Positions 34,785-43,799 of a DNA stretch of 64,000 nucleotides are shown piece after piece (position 1 is the stretch's first letter; each line of letters begins with the position of its first letter). The stretch comes from Sphingobacteriales bacterium 50-39 (lineage in GTDB: Bacteria; Bacteroidota; Bacteroidia; Chitinophagales; Chitinophagaceae), in contig MKTZ01000025.1 in NCBI GenBank assembly GCA_001898505.1, positions 62,001 through 126,000 of the forward strand, given 5' to 3'. The position numbers and the translations under genes are program-made. The notes below the pieces were generated by a model, which saw nothing but the letters and a program-made list of their open reading frames with translations, ran no database searches and was not told where the DNA came from.

Positions 34785-34978
34785 GGTTTTTCTTTGATTC
34801 GGATCGTGGCGGTTTTTCGGATTTGGATCAGTTCGGTTTCTCGGATTAGGATCTTTCTTGGTTTTTCTTGATCTGGATCAGGTTTTTCAGGATTTAGGGA
34901 TTCTTCTTAGTCTTTGTTCGGATCTGGATTTAGGGTTTTTCTTGGTTTGGACCTTTGCTTGGTTTTTTCAGGATCGGG
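34785..34978. repeat. Degenerate ~25-nt direct repeat tract
   Basis: The 476 nt between the terminator and the LytTR gene hold no gene. They contain at least seven imperfect copies of GGTTTTTC..GGATTTGGATC, starting at 34785, 34811, 34835, 34860, 34881, 34934 and 34961 (spacing 21-27 nt, one gap of 53). The plus strand is G/T-rich and the minus strand A/C-rich. Frames through it carry stops, so it does not look coding. Just outside it (34626-34784 and 34979-35101) nothing else was recognised. Confidence 0.75.
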
Positions 34979-35101
34979 TTTGTTTCGTTTGCTGATACAA
35001 AGATGTAAAATCCCTGCGGATGCAAAGAGTTTTTTCGACCAAAATGCTGTTCTGCCCGACGAAAGAAAGATTAGCCCGATGAAGGGAAAAACGGGGGCGG
35101 A

Positions 35102-35812
35102 TTATTGGAGGTTAAGGCGGGCGGCAAGCTCTTCTTTATGTCCTTTACCTACGGGAATGGCGTTCCCTTGTACGTATATGGTATTACCCCTGATGTCATC
35201 GATCTTATTGATGTTGATGATATAGGAGCGATGCACTTTTATAAAGGAGGGACCACCCAGCTTTTCTTCCATGCTTTTCAGGGTGCTGTAGGTTACATAT
35301 GTCTTGCCGGGGGTTACAAACTTGACGTAGTCGCGCATGCTCTCCATAAAAAGTATGTCCTCTTTTTTTAGTCTGACCAGTTTATCGTCCGCCCGGATGA
35401 AGAGGAAGTCGATGTCCGAGGGAGGGGGCGTGGCGGGGGTGGGCCCTGTTCCAGGGGCCGGCAGGCCCTGGACCTTGTGAATGGATTCCAGGAACCGCTT
35501 GTATGTAAAAGGTTTTTTTAAATAGTCGTTGACATTGTATTGAAAGGCGTCGAAAGCATATTCGGTCTTGGAAGTAGTGAGTATGATCTTAGGAGAATAA
35601 GTAAGGCTGTCCAACAATTGGAATCCATTGGCTCCAGGCATTTCTACGTCGAGAAAGATAAGGTCGGGCTTGTGTTCATCGAGGAATACCAGCGCGTCGG
35701 GGACGTTGAGGAAATGTCCTTTAACTTCCACAAGACCTGACTTCTCGCAGAATTTTTTGAGAAAGTCTGCGGCGATCTGGATATCTTCCACTATGATACA
35801 GGTTGTCTTCAT
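35102..35812 (-). CDS. LytTR response regulator of a phosphorelay
   Basis: 236 residues. The receiver domain has E9/D10, phospho-acceptor D55 (LIFLDVEMPGANGFQ), LTTSKTEYAF and YLKKPF. A Pro/Thr-rich linker (GTGPTPATPPPS, ~120-132) leads into a LytTR DNA-binding domain (FLFIRADDKLVRLKKEDI, MESMRDYVKFV, FIKVHRSYIIN). It overlaps the Hpt gene by 4 nt and faces a hybrid kinase across a divergent promoter region, so phosphate probably comes through Hpt and not directly from a LytS kinase. Its 3' flank is the repeat tract. Confidence 0.94.
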   Translation of the reverse strand: MKTTCIIVEDIQIAADFLKKFCEKSGLVEVKGHFLNVPDALVFLDEHKPDLIFLDVEMPGANGFQLLDSLTYSPKIILTTSKTEYAFDAFQYNVNDYLKKPFTYKRFLESIHKVQGLPAPGTGPTPATPPPSDIDFLFIRADDKLVRLKKEDILFMESMRDYVKFVTPGKTYVTYSTLKSMEEKLGGPSFIKVHRSYIININKIDDIRGNTIYVQGNAIPVGKGHKEELAARLNLQ

Positions 35813-36204
35813 GCCCCTTCATTGTATCTTTTCAGTCTTTTATATTCATTTTCTATTATATGTTGTGCTTCCTGCTTTTTTCGAACAAGGGTAGCGAAGT
35901 CGGTCTGTAGCTCTTCTGCTGTATAGATAGCGCATTTGTTCTCAAATTCCTGGCAGAGCTCCTGGAGGTCTGTAAATCCCACGTAGCCGAATAATGTCTT
36001 GCAGGTGTGGATATTTGTGCCCAGCAGAGGCAGGTTCTTATGCTGGTAGGACGTTTGAACCCTTTCCCAGTAGGTGGGTAGATCGCGTAGAAAATCCTCA
36101 AAGACAGTCTCTGCGTAAATAGTATCGCCTTCGAACAGCTCCGCCAGAAAAGTAGCGTTTAGCCTTTCGTGAAAGGTGAATTGATCGGAGCGGAGCTCGT
36201 TCAT
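35809..36204 (-). CDS. Hpt phosphotransfer protein
   Basis: 131 residues, all-helical. The motif NIHTCKTLFGYVGF with His66 matches the Hpt signature (H-x-x-K-G/T). A free Hpt protein relays phosphate from the receiver of a hybrid kinase to a separate regulator. Both candidates are adjacent: the hybrid kinase is divergent at 36386 and the LytTR regulator overlaps by ATGA. The usual Gly after the Lys is Thr here. Confidence 0.88.
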   Translation of the reverse strand: MNELRSDQFTFHERLNATFLAELFEGDTIYAETVFEDFLRDLPTYWERVQTSYQHKNLPLLGTNIHTCKTLFGYVGFTDLQELCQEFENKCAIYTAEELQTDFATLVRKKQEAQHIIENEYKRLKRYNEGA

Positions 36205-36341
36205 GGATATCGCAATTTTTTTATAATGAATCCGTTAAGAGTATATATGGAGGGTAGAACTGCATATAGACCGGATAACAGGATCAGGTACTTATCCATA
36301 CGGGATTTACCCGTAATTATTGTTTCAAAATCCAGTTTGTT

Positions 36342-36392
36342 ATGAAAAAATTTAGACCCCTGCTTGTCTTCCTGACGGCCTATTCATGCTGA
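36342..36392 (+). CDS. 16-codon upstream frame overlapping the hybrid kinase start
   Basis: ATG 36342 to TGA 36390-36392 encodes MKKFRPLLVFLTAYSC. This is a lipoprotein signal peptide that ends exactly at the lipobox Cys. Its stop overlaps the kinase start codon (ATG 36386) in another frame, which would allow translational coupling. It may be a regulatory upstream frame or the remnant of a lipoprotein gene. Confidence 0.35.
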   Translation: MKKFRPLLVFLTAYSC

Positions 36393-38713
36393 AGAACCTC
36401 CTCAAAGCAAAGAACAGGAGCGCCGGAAAAAATAAGGGCGCTGTCCGGGCAAACTCGGACGCGCGTTCGCATTTATATAAGTCTTTGTTCGACTATCTTA
36501 TTTCCCGCATCCCTGCCACGGCTAGTGCTCCTCAGCTGATACAACTGGGAAGCAAAGCATCGGGAAAAAAGGTGGAAGAGATCTTTTCCACTTATCTCCT
36601 TTTTGAAAAATATCTCACCACTTTCGAGGCGGAGCTATTTACCAGGGACACCCTCCGGGAAAGCGTGCGTCAACGATTCCCCGGTATCCTCCAGGACCAT
36701 ATCTTCAATATTCTTTTTGTACCGGAAAGTGAGCAGAAGAATATTTTAGCCATTGAATTCCTGCGCAGCTTTCTCGATGATGTGAGTGATAAATTCGGAA
36801 GGGCGGGAGAAGGTTATGTAGAAAAGAAACTAAAGGATCTGAACGAGTTGCAGGAGGGGATCAGAGAAGGCGAGGCATTCCGCAAGCTGCAATTCCTCAG
36901 CTTCGAGGTCTTTAAATTCATCGGCGGCAACTATGGGGAGCCGCTGGCAGGCAAGATATTCGAAAAGACATACGAGGCCTTCTCCGCCAGCTATAAGGAA
37001 CTGGAAGCTTTCCCGTATATGCTTACGCTGATACCCAAGGAGATCGTCGACCGCGAGCATCTGGGCATATTTACGCAGGCACAGATAGAGCAGATATTCC
37101 TGGAAAAGCTGGCCGAATCCGAGCAGCTGAACATCGCGCTGGACCAGAAGATAAAAGAGAACGAGCAAACACAGAAACTTCTCCGGAAGAACGAGATCAT
37201 GCTCAGCGGCGTGATATCTTCGGCGCTGGATGCCATTGTGCTGGTAGATGAGGTGGGACATATCATTCATTGGAACAAGGCGGCTGTAGAGATATTCGGA
37301 TATGCCGAGAACGAGGTAAAAGGCCGGACCCTGATGGAAACGATTATCCCCATGTCCTATCAATATTCCAGCTGGAACGGGTTCAAGGGTTTTGCCGGCG
37401 AGACAAGCGAATCCTTTGTGAACCAACGTATCGAGCTGACTGCCGTTAGAAAAGGCGGAGAGGAATTCCCCATAGAGCTAACGATAACGGGCATACGGGA
37501 TGAGAATGAATCCTATTATAGCGCTTTTATAAGAGATATTTCTTCCCGCCGGCAACGTGAGGAGGAGCTGTTGCAGATGAAGGAGAAGGCCGAGCAGGCT
37601 GCCAAGGCCAAGTCGCAGTTCCTGAGCGTCATGAGCCATGAGCTGCGGACCCCGTTGAATGCCGTCATCGGCATCACGCATTTGATGTTACAGGGCAATC
37701 CCAGAGAGGATCAACAAGAAGACCTGCGTACGTTACAATTCTCGGGAGAGAGCCTTCTGTATATTATAAATGATATCCTTGATTTTACCAAGCTGGATTC
37801 CGGGAAGATCGAGCTGTCGGCCATCGACTTCAATCTCAGGGAGCTTGCTCAAAGCCTGTATCAGTCCTTTAGCTATAAGGCCAGGGAGAAGGGCATCGTA
37901 TTCGATGTGGAATATGACGAGAAGATGCCTTTTATGGTGAGGGGGGATAATTTCAGGCTTTCGCAGGTATTGAACAACCTGATCAGCAATGCTATAAAAT
38001 TCACCCGGGAGGGGTCGGTGAAGCTGAAGATATCGATGATAGAGGAAAGAGGCGCCGCCTATGTCACCAAATTCTCCGTCATCGACACCGGCATCGGCAT
38101 TGCCGAGGAAAAGAAGAATAAGATATTCGAGCGGTTCACACAGGCGGACAGCAATACCACCCGCCTGTATGGGGGCACCGGTTTGGGGCTTTCCATATCG
38201 GCCAGGCTTGTGGAACTGATGGACAGCGCCATCGTCGTAGACAGCGAGGTGGGGAAGGGGTCTGATTTTAATTTTACCGTTCTGCTTCAGCCAGGCAATG
38301 CGAATGAGCCGGCTGCTCCCGTGCAGAAGGCGGCGGTCAGGGGCAATGAGCCATTCCGCAATAAGCTGATCTTACTGGCGGAAGACAATACGTTTAATGC
38401 CAATATTGCACGACGTTTTATCACAGGATGGGGTGCGAATATGGATGTAGTGGCGGATGGCTGGCAGGCAATAGAGTTTGTCAGCAGGAAAAAATACGAC
38501 CTGATCCTTATGGATGTGCAGATGCCTGTGCTGGATGGGTTTGCCTGTACCCGGAAGATCCGCAAGCATTTTAAAGACATTCCCATCATAGCCGTTACGG
38601 CTTCTCCCAAAAACGAGATATTGCAGGATATACTTTTATGCGGTATGAATGATTTTGTAAGCAAGCCGTTCAAGCCGAATGAGCTGCGGAGCAAGATACT
38701 GGAATATCTATGA
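36386..38713 (+). CDS. Hybrid sensor histidine kinase (PAS-HisKA-HATPase-REC)
   Basis: 775 residues, no membrane segment seen. Residues ~25-270 are an unassigned helical region, then a coiled coil. A PAS domain follows at ~275-390 (LDAIVLVDEVGHIIHWNKAA ... YSAFIRDISSRR). HisKA has His418 (SVMSHELRTPLNAVIG). The HATPase has NLISNAIKFT, DTGIGIAEE and GGTGLGLSISARL. A C-terminal receiver has D710 (LILMDVQMP) and KPFKPNEL. It is predicted cytoplasmic, so it may sense an internal signal through PAS. It probably feeds the adjacent Hpt (35809) and LytTR regulator. Its 3' end overlaps the convergent phosphoesterase gene by 6 nt. Confidence 0.95.
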   Translation: MLKNLLKAKNRSAGKNKGAVRANSDARSHLYKSLFDYLISRIPATASAPQLIQLGSKASGKKVEEIFSTYLLFEKYLTTFEAELFTRDTLRESVRQRFPGILQDHIFNILFVPESEQKNILAIEFLRSFLDDVSDKFGRAGEGYVEKKLKDLNELQEGIREGEAFRKLQFLSFEVFKFIGGNYGEPLAGKIFEKTYEAFSASYKELEAFPYMLTLIPKEIVDREHLGIFTQAQIEQIFLEKLAESEQLNIALDQKIKENEQTQKLLRKNEIMLSGVISSALDAIVLVDEVGHIIHWNKAAVEIFGYAENEVKGRTLMETIIPMSYQYSSWNGFKGFAGETSESFVNQRIELTAVRKGGEEFPIELTITGIRDENESYYSAFIRDISSRRQREEELLQMKEKAEQAAKAKSQFLSVMSHELRTPLNAVIGITHLMLQGNPREDQQEDLRTLQFSGESLLYIINDILDFTKLDSGKIELSAIDFNLRELAQSLYQSFSYKAREKGIVFDVEYDEKMPFMVRGDNFRLSQVLNNLISNAIKFTREGSVKLKISMIEERGAAYVTKFSVIDTGIGIAEEKKNKIFERFTQADSNTTRLYGGTGLGLSISARLVELMDSAIVVDSEVGKGSDFNFTVLLQPGNANEPAAPVQKAAVRGNEPFRNKLILLAEDNTFNANIARRFITGWGANMDVVADGWQAIEFVSRKKYDLILMDVQMPVLDGFACTRKIRKHFKDIPIIAVTASPKNEILQDILLCGMNDFVSKPFKPNELRSKILEYL

Positions 38714-39205
38714 CCGTCGTCCCAGCTCGATCACCTCACAATCCCGCATATCTTTCCCATCGATGGTAAAACGAACGATGGTACGGACCTGGTGCCATCC
38801 CTGGTTGCCGGCTGCGCCGGGATTCATGTGCAGGCAATTGAGCTTGTCATCGTACATGATCTTGAGGATATGGCTATGACCGCAAATAAACAGACCCGGA
38901 GGATTGGCCTGGAGCTCTTTTTTTACCGTTGGGTTATAGCGGGGAGGATAGCCGCCGATGTGTGTCATATAAACATTGACCTCTTCGGAGGTCCATCTCA
39001 ATTTCTCGGGGTAGAGGCTTCGGATATCCTGTCCGTCGATGTTGCCATATACGCCGCGCAACGGTTTAAAGGAGGACAGGCGCTGAGCCAGCTGGGCCGT
39101 GCCGAAGTCTCCTGCGTGCCAGATCTCGTCGCAGGCGTCGAAATGGCGGAATATATTTTCATCGAGGAAATGATGGGTGTCAGATAGGAGACCGATGCGC
39201 AACAT
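38708..39205 (-). CDS. YfcE/MJ0936-type metallophosphoesterase
   Basis: 165 residues, two-metal calcineurin-like fold. Metal ligands are visible in order: LLSDTHH (Asp, His), WHAGDFG (Asp), VYGNIDG (Asn), THIGG (His; the family usually has THGH) and CGHSH. Members hydrolyse phosphodiesters in vitro; physiological substrates are mostly unknown. The Nudix gene ends 11 nt upstream on the same strand, so both probably belong to one housecleaning-type operon. Confidence 0.92.
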   Translation of the reverse strand: MLRIGLLSDTHHFLDENIFRHFDACDEIWHAGDFGTAQLAQRLSSFKPLRGVYGNIDGQDIRSLYPEKLRWTSEEVNVYMTHIGGYPPRYNPTVKKELQANPPGLFICGHSHILKIMYDDKLNCLHMNPGAAGNQGWHQVRTIVRFTIDGKDMRDCEVIELGRRS

Positions 39206-39216
39206 GATGCTGTTTT

Positions 39217-39624
39217 TTAATCGATAAGGCCGTCTGACCGCAATTGGTGCATGACCATGACCACGCCGGGGACCTGTTGGGATTGCTCTTTATAGGTATG
39301 TGTATTGAAATAGCGGAGATCGCCGATCTCGGCCGAGGGGGTTGGCTGCTGGTGCAGTTCATAGAGAAAGCAATCCTGTTCCATGATGATGCCGTCAAGC
39401 TCTCCGAAGGCAGGGGCTGTGATATGGGTATAGAACCGGATCTTTCCGGGGTCCAGCGTGATATCCAGCTCTTCGCTGACTTCCCGCCGGAGGGCGTTTT
39501 CCGTAGATTCTTCCCGGTCCGTCTTGCCGCCCGGAAGATAAAAAGCCTGTTTGTTGTTGCTGAAAGCCAATAATAATTTCCGGTCCTTTATCACGATGAG
39601 GCCGGCTGTTGTCAAGGTGCGCAT
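39217..39624 (-). CDS. Nudix hydrolase
   Basis: 135 residues. The Nudix box is GKTDREESTENALRREVSEE with a following LDI, that is G-x5-E-x7-REVSEEL, the final Gly being Asp. Cleaves nucleoside diphosphates linked to another moiety; the substrate cannot be told from sequence. First gene of a two-gene unit with the phosphoesterase, divergent from hmgA. Confidence 0.92.
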   Translation of the reverse strand: MRTLTTAGLIVIKDRKLLLAFSNNKQAFYLPGGKTDREESTENALRREVSEELDITLDPGKIRFYTHITAPAFGELDGIIMEQDCFLYELHQQPTPSAEIGDLRYFNTHTYKEQSQQVPGVVMVMHQLRSDGLID

Positions 39625-39827
39625 GCTAATTATTTCGGCTGTAAATTAAGATTTATTAACTTTATCCCAACGAACGCGTATGCCATACTTCCGCAATTTC
39701 ACGTATTGGATAGACAAGCGCAACTGGAAATATTATTTCCTGATGGTGGCCCTGGAAATGGGGAGTTGAAAGAGATCACCCCGTTGTACCCATTTATTTT
39801 ATCTGCACACCATACAAAATCATTTAC

Positions 39828-40985
39828 ATGCCACATTATTATAAGTTGGGGTCTATTCCTCACAAACGTCATACACAATTCCGTCAACCCAATGGCGCAC
39901 TTTATGCTGAACAGCTTTTCTCGACCGAGGGGTTTTCCAACGATTATTCGCTGATGTATCATTGTCATCCGCCTACGGAGATCATCCATGTGGATGAGCC
40001 ATATGATGTCCAGCCGCGTGTGGCGGAAGAGAAGATGCTGAAGCACCGCAGCTTTGAGGGCTTCAATATCCGTCCTCAGAAAGATTATCTTCAAAGCCGC
40101 AAACCGGTGCTTGTCAACAATGATTGTCATATCGTGCTGGCGGCTCCGCAAGAAAGCATGTCCGGCTATTTTTATAAGAATGCGGACGCAGATGAGATGA
40201 TCTTTATTCATAAAGGCAGCGGGACCTTGCGGACGATGTACGGCAACTTGGATTTTGGATACGGGGATTACCTTGTCATTCCCAGAGGCACCATTTATCA
40301 GATGTCTTTTAGCGATGCCGATAATCGTCTTTTTATTGTGGAGTCTTTTAGCCCCATACGCTACCCCCGGAAATATCTAAGCAAATATGGACAGTTGCTG
40401 GAGCATTCACCTTACTGTGAGCGGGACATCCGGCCTCCACATGAGCTGCAAACGATAGATGAAGAAGGGGACTTTCTTATCAAGACAAAGAAGAAGGGGA
40501 GGGTCTATGGTATTCACTATGGGCGGCATCCTTTTGACGTCGTGGGCTGGGACGGCTGCTGCTATCCTTTTGCGTTCAGCATACATGATTTCGAGCCTAT
40601 CACCGGTCGCGTGCATCAGCCGCCGCCTGTTCATCAAACCTTTGAAGGCAATAATTTCGTTGTATGCTCTTTTTGCCCCCGGCTGTTCGACTATCATCCA
40701 CAGTCCATCCCGGCGCCGTATAATCACAGCAATATCGACAGCGATGAAGTATTGTATTATGTAGACGGAGACTTCATGAGCCGGAAGAATGTCACAAAGG
40801 GTATGATCACACTGCACCCCAGTGGCATCCCTCATGGACCTCATCCGGGCGCCGTCGAACGCAGCATCGGAGCGAAGGAAACAAAGGAACTGGCCGTAAT
40901 GGTGGACACTTTTCATCCCCTGATGCTGACTGTGGAGGCATTGGAGATCGAAAATCCGGGGTATACGATGAGTTGGGCGGAATAA
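39828..40985 (+). CDS. hmgA: Homogentisate 1,2-dioxygenase
   Basis: Opens the aromatic ring of homogentisate in phenylalanine/tyrosine breakdown, using Fe(II) and O2. 385 residues, shorter than the ~440 of the animal enzyme but usual for bacterial members. Cupin-like motifs: DADEMIFIHKGSGTLRTMYG, PFAFSIHDFEPITGRVHQPP, SDEVLYYVDGDF and HPSGIPHGPHPGA (iron ligands). It is the only gene of that pathway in the window. A hairpin with a GGA loop follows the stop at 40989-41009. Confidence 0.95.
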   Translation: MPHYYKLGSIPHKRHTQFRQPNGALYAEQLFSTEGFSNDYSLMYHCHPPTEIIHVDEPYDVQPRVAEEKMLKHRSFEGFNIRPQKDYLQSRKPVLVNNDCHIVLAAPQESMSGYFYKNADADEMIFIHKGSGTLRTMYGNLDFGYGDYLVIPRGTIYQMSFSDADNRLFIVESFSPIRYPRKYLSKYGQLLEHSPYCERDIRPPHELQTIDEEGDFLIKTKKKGRVYGIHYGRHPFDVVGWDGCCYPFAFSIHDFEPITGRVHQPPPVHQTFEGNNFVVCSFCPRLFDYHPQSIPAPYNHSNIDSDEVLYYVDGDFMSRKNVTKGMITLHPSGIPHGPHPGAVERSIGAKETKELAVMVDTFHPLMLTVEALEIENPGYTMSWAE

Positions 40986-40988
40986 ATC

Positions 40989-41009
40989 GAACGGGCCGGA
41001 GGACCGTTC
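40989..41009. repeat. Three-nt-loop hairpin after hmgA
   Basis: GAACGGGCC-GGA-GGACCGTTC with one G-A mismatch, starting 3 nt after the hmgA stop codon. Same CC-NNN-GG core as the hairpins at 25262 and 43837. Confidence 0.55.
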
Positions 41010-41050
41010 CGGACTTTAGAGTATATTCGGAGGGAGAAAACAATTGAATT

Positions 41051-42688
41051 ATGTTTCCCCGTCTATCGACTTTTGCCATTTTATTATTGGTCTTACTGTC
41101 GGACTGTCATTCACGTCAGTCTGCCGACCTGATTATTTACAACGCTGTCGTCTACACCGTAGACAACGCCTTTTCCAAAGCGGAAGCCTTTGCCGTGAAG
41201 GATGGAAAGATACTGGGGGTAGGAACAGACAAGGATATCCTGGATGGGTTTTCCTCGGCGCAGACCGTGGATGCGGGCGGGAGATCTATATATCCCGGCT
41301 TTATCGACGCCCACGCACATTTCGTCGGGTATGGTCATTCCCTGTATGCTGCCGATCTTTTTGGGAGTACGAGTTCTGACGAAATGGTGCGAAGGGTGCA
41401 GGAGTTTGCCAAGGCGCATCCTGGTCTGGAGTGGATCATGGGGCGTGGGTGGGATCAGAATAAATTCCCAGGCAAGGCATTCCCTGATAATAAGAAGTTG
41501 AATGAGCTGTTTCCCACAACTCCTGTTGTGCTGGAGCGGGTGGATGGACATGCGCTGCTGGCGAATGCACGGGCGTTGGAGCTGGGGGGCGTGAAACCCG
41601 GGCAGCGGTTGACCGGCGGGATGATAGAGACAAAGAAGGGGAGACTGACGGGTATACTGATCGACAATGCCCAACATTTGGTGAGAGCTGTGGCGCCTCC
41701 TGTGTCATTCGATGAGTTTGCCGCGCAGCTGGCGGCGGCCGAGCAGCATTGTTTTGCCCAGGGACTGACGACAGTGACCGATTGCGGACTCGACCGGAAG
41801 GATATTGAAGGTATCGACAGTTTGCAACGGGCGGGGAAATTACGGATGCGGATGTATGTTATGATAAGCGACCGGCCCGAGAATCTCGATTATTATATCC
41901 CCAAGGGACCTTATAAGACGGACAGATTGTATGTAAAAGGCGTCAAAGCTTATGCAGACGGAGCGTTGGGGAGCAGGGGCGCCTGTCTGTTACAGCCGTA
42001 CGCTGACCGGCCCGGGTGGTCGGGATTCCTGCTGAGCGATCCGGCTCATTTCGACAGTCTGGCGCAAAGGCTGCAGGGGACGGATTTCCAATTGTGCACC
42101 CATGCTATCGGGGATTCTGCCAACAGGGTCATGTTGACCATTTACAATAAGCATCTGGGAGGTAAGAATGACAAGCGATGGAGGATCGAGCATGCGCAGA
42201 TCATCAATGAAGGTGATTTCGACCTGTTTGGTAAGGCGTCGATCGTACCGTCTGTGCAGCCCACGCATGCCACCAGCGATATGTATTGGGCCCGGGACAG
42301 GCTGGGAGCGCAACGGTTGAAAGGTGGGTATGCTTACAAGCAGCTGTTGCAGCAGAATGGATGGATACCGTTGGGCACGGACTTCCCCGTAGAGGACATA
42401 AGCCCTTTTAAGACCTTTTTAGCGGCCGTTTTCCGGGTGGATGCCAAGGGATGGCCGGAGGAGGGATTTCAGCCTGAGAATGCGCTTAGCAGGGAGGAGG
42501 CTATCCGTGGTATGACCATTTGGGCGGCCAGGGCAGATTGCCTGGAAAAGGAGATAGGGAGCATCGAGCCCGGCAAAAAAGCTGATTTTATCATTCTTGA
42601 TAAAGATCTGATGAAGGTGACATGGGATGAGGTGCTGCAAACGAGGGTGGTTTCCACCTGGTCTGCGGGGGTGAAAGTACACTCATGA
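41051..42688 (+). CDS. YtcJ-type amidohydrolase lipoprotein
   Basis: 545 residues. The N-terminus is hydrophobic and ends LLSDC, a possible lipobox. Amidohydrolase_3 features: IYPGFIDAHAH (HxH metal ligands), GRGWDQNKFP, VKGVKAYADGALGSRGA (metal-bridging Lys region), HAIGDSANR, WRIEHAQ, GTDFPVED (Asp ligand) and the C-terminal IEPGKKADFIILD strand. YtcJ-like enzymes hydrolyse amide or related C-N bonds; substrate unknown. Confidence 0.92.
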   Translation: MFPRLSTFAILLLVLLSDCHSRQSADLIIYNAVVYTVDNAFSKAEAFAVKDGKILGVGTDKDILDGFSSAQTVDAGGRSIYPGFIDAHAHFVGYGHSLYAADLFGSTSSDEMVRRVQEFAKAHPGLEWIMGRGWDQNKFPGKAFPDNKKLNELFPTTPVVLERVDGHALLANARALELGGVKPGQRLTGGMIETKKGRLTGILIDNAQHLVRAVAPPVSFDEFAAQLAAAEQHCFAQGLTTVTDCGLDRKDIEGIDSLQRAGKLRMRMYVMISDRPENLDYYIPKGPYKTDRLYVKGVKAYADGALGSRGACLLQPYADRPGWSGFLLSDPAHFDSLAQRLQGTDFQLCTHAIGDSANRVMLTIYNKHLGGKNDKRWRIEHAQIINEGDFDLFGKASIVPSVQPTHATSDMYWARDRLGAQRLKGGYAYKQLLQQNGWIPLGTDFPVEDISPFKTFLAAVFRVDAKGWPEEGFQPENALSREEAIRGMTIWAARADCLEKEIGSIEPGKKADFIILDKDLMKVTWDEVLQTRVVSTWSAGVKVHS

Positions 42689-42723
42689 CAGCCGCCTCCT
42701 GCAGCTCATTAAAATGTAAGTAA

Positions 42724-42753
42724 TTAGCCTGCTGGCGCCGTTGGTTACCTTTG
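42724..42753 (+). promoter_or_regulatory. Promoter of the aldo/keto reductase gene
   Basis: TACCTTTG (42746-42753) fits TAnnTTTG. TTA at 42724-42726 is one base from the -33 TTG, spacer 19 nt. Start codon at 42775. Confidence 0.45.
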
Positions 42754-42774
42754 AGGTGCTAAAAAAATACAACT

Positions 42775-43770
42775 ATGGAATACAGGCAATTAGGTGAATC
42801 GAAGCTGTCAGCATCTGCCATTACATTCGGGGCTTGGGCCATTGGGGGCTGGATGTGGGGTGGGGCCGAAAGAAAGGATGCGGTGGAGGCCATTCGTGCT
42901 TCTTATGATCAGGGGGTGACATCCATCGATACGGCGCCGATCTATGGGCAGGGGCTTAGTGAGGAGATAGTAGGGGAGGCGCTGGTGGGGATACCCAGGG
43001 ACAAGGTTCAGATCATGACCAAGTTTGGGATGCGATGGGATGTTAAGGTCGGTGAGTTTGGCTTTAAGAGCCAGGATAATAATGGGCTGCCATTGGAAAT
43101 ATATAAATATGCGGGCAAGGACGGTATTATCAAAGAATGTGAGGACAGTCTCCGGCGATTGAGGACAGACTATATCGATCTGTACCAGATACACTGGCCC
43201 GACACCACGACCGCTGTATCGGAGACTATGGAGGCTGTAGCATCCTTATTAAAGCAAGGGAAGATCAGGGCGGCTGGGGTTTGCAATTACAATATGGAGT
43301 TGATGAAAGAGGCTGAGAAGACCCTGAGCCTGGCTTCCGACCAGGTGCCCTTCAGCATGGTGAACAAGGACATCGAGGAGGACCTGGTGCCCTGGTGTAT
43401 AGAGCACAAGAAGGCGATCCTTGCGTACAGTCCTTTACAGCGGGGATTGCTGACCGGCAAGATCAAGCCGGGACATTCCTTTGGGGAAGGGGACACGCGC
43501 GCGGGGAGTAAGTTTTACAAGCCGGATAATATACTGAGTATCAATTCTTTTTTGGATAAATTGCGTCCTTTGGCTGAATCGAAGTCCGCTACGCTGGCCC
43601 AGCTTGTCATACGCTGGACCCTTGAGCGTCCGGGCATTACGATTGCCTTGGTGGGGGCGAGGGATGCCGCGCAAGCAGTGCAGAATGCCAGGGCTATCGA
43701 TGTAAAGCTGACTCCGGAGGAGATAGTCTTCATAAACAGTCAGTTAGCGGCTTTGAGATTAGTGGACTGA
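42775..43770 (+). CDS. Aldo/keto reductase
   Basis: 331 residues, NADPH-dependent TIM-barrel oxidoreductase. Catalytic tetrad visible: Asp in SIDTAPIYGQGLSEE with its Tyr, Lys in VQIMTKFGMRW, His in DLYQIHWPD. Cofactor-binding C-terminal region: YSPLQRGLLTGKI and GARDAAQAVQNARA. Closest in style to general-stress YhdN/IolS-like members; substrate unknown. Monocistronic. Confidence 0.94.
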   Translation: MEYRQLGESKLSASAITFGAWAIGGWMWGGAERKDAVEAIRASYDQGVTSIDTAPIYGQGLSEEIVGEALVGIPRDKVQIMTKFGMRWDVKVGEFGFKSQDNNGLPLEIYKYAGKDGIIKECEDSLRRLRTDYIDLYQIHWPDTTTAVSETMEAVASLLKQGKIRAAGVCNYNMELMKEAEKTLSLASDQVPFSMVNKDIEEDLVPWCIEHKKAILAYSPLQRGLLTGKIKPGHSFGEGDTRAGSKFYKPDNILSINSFLDKLRPLAESKSATLAQLVIRWTLERPGITIALVGARDAAQAVQNARAIDVKLTPEEIVFINSQLAALRLVD

Positions 43771-43799
43771 CCGTCCTCACGGCATCTAATGTCTGAGGC

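Noticed and set aside
39680-39769. 29-codon forward frame MPYFRNFTYWIDKRNWK...
   Set aside because: It sits in the divergent region between the Nudix and hmgA genes, with no family, no promoter and no coupling to hmgA; too little to call a gene.
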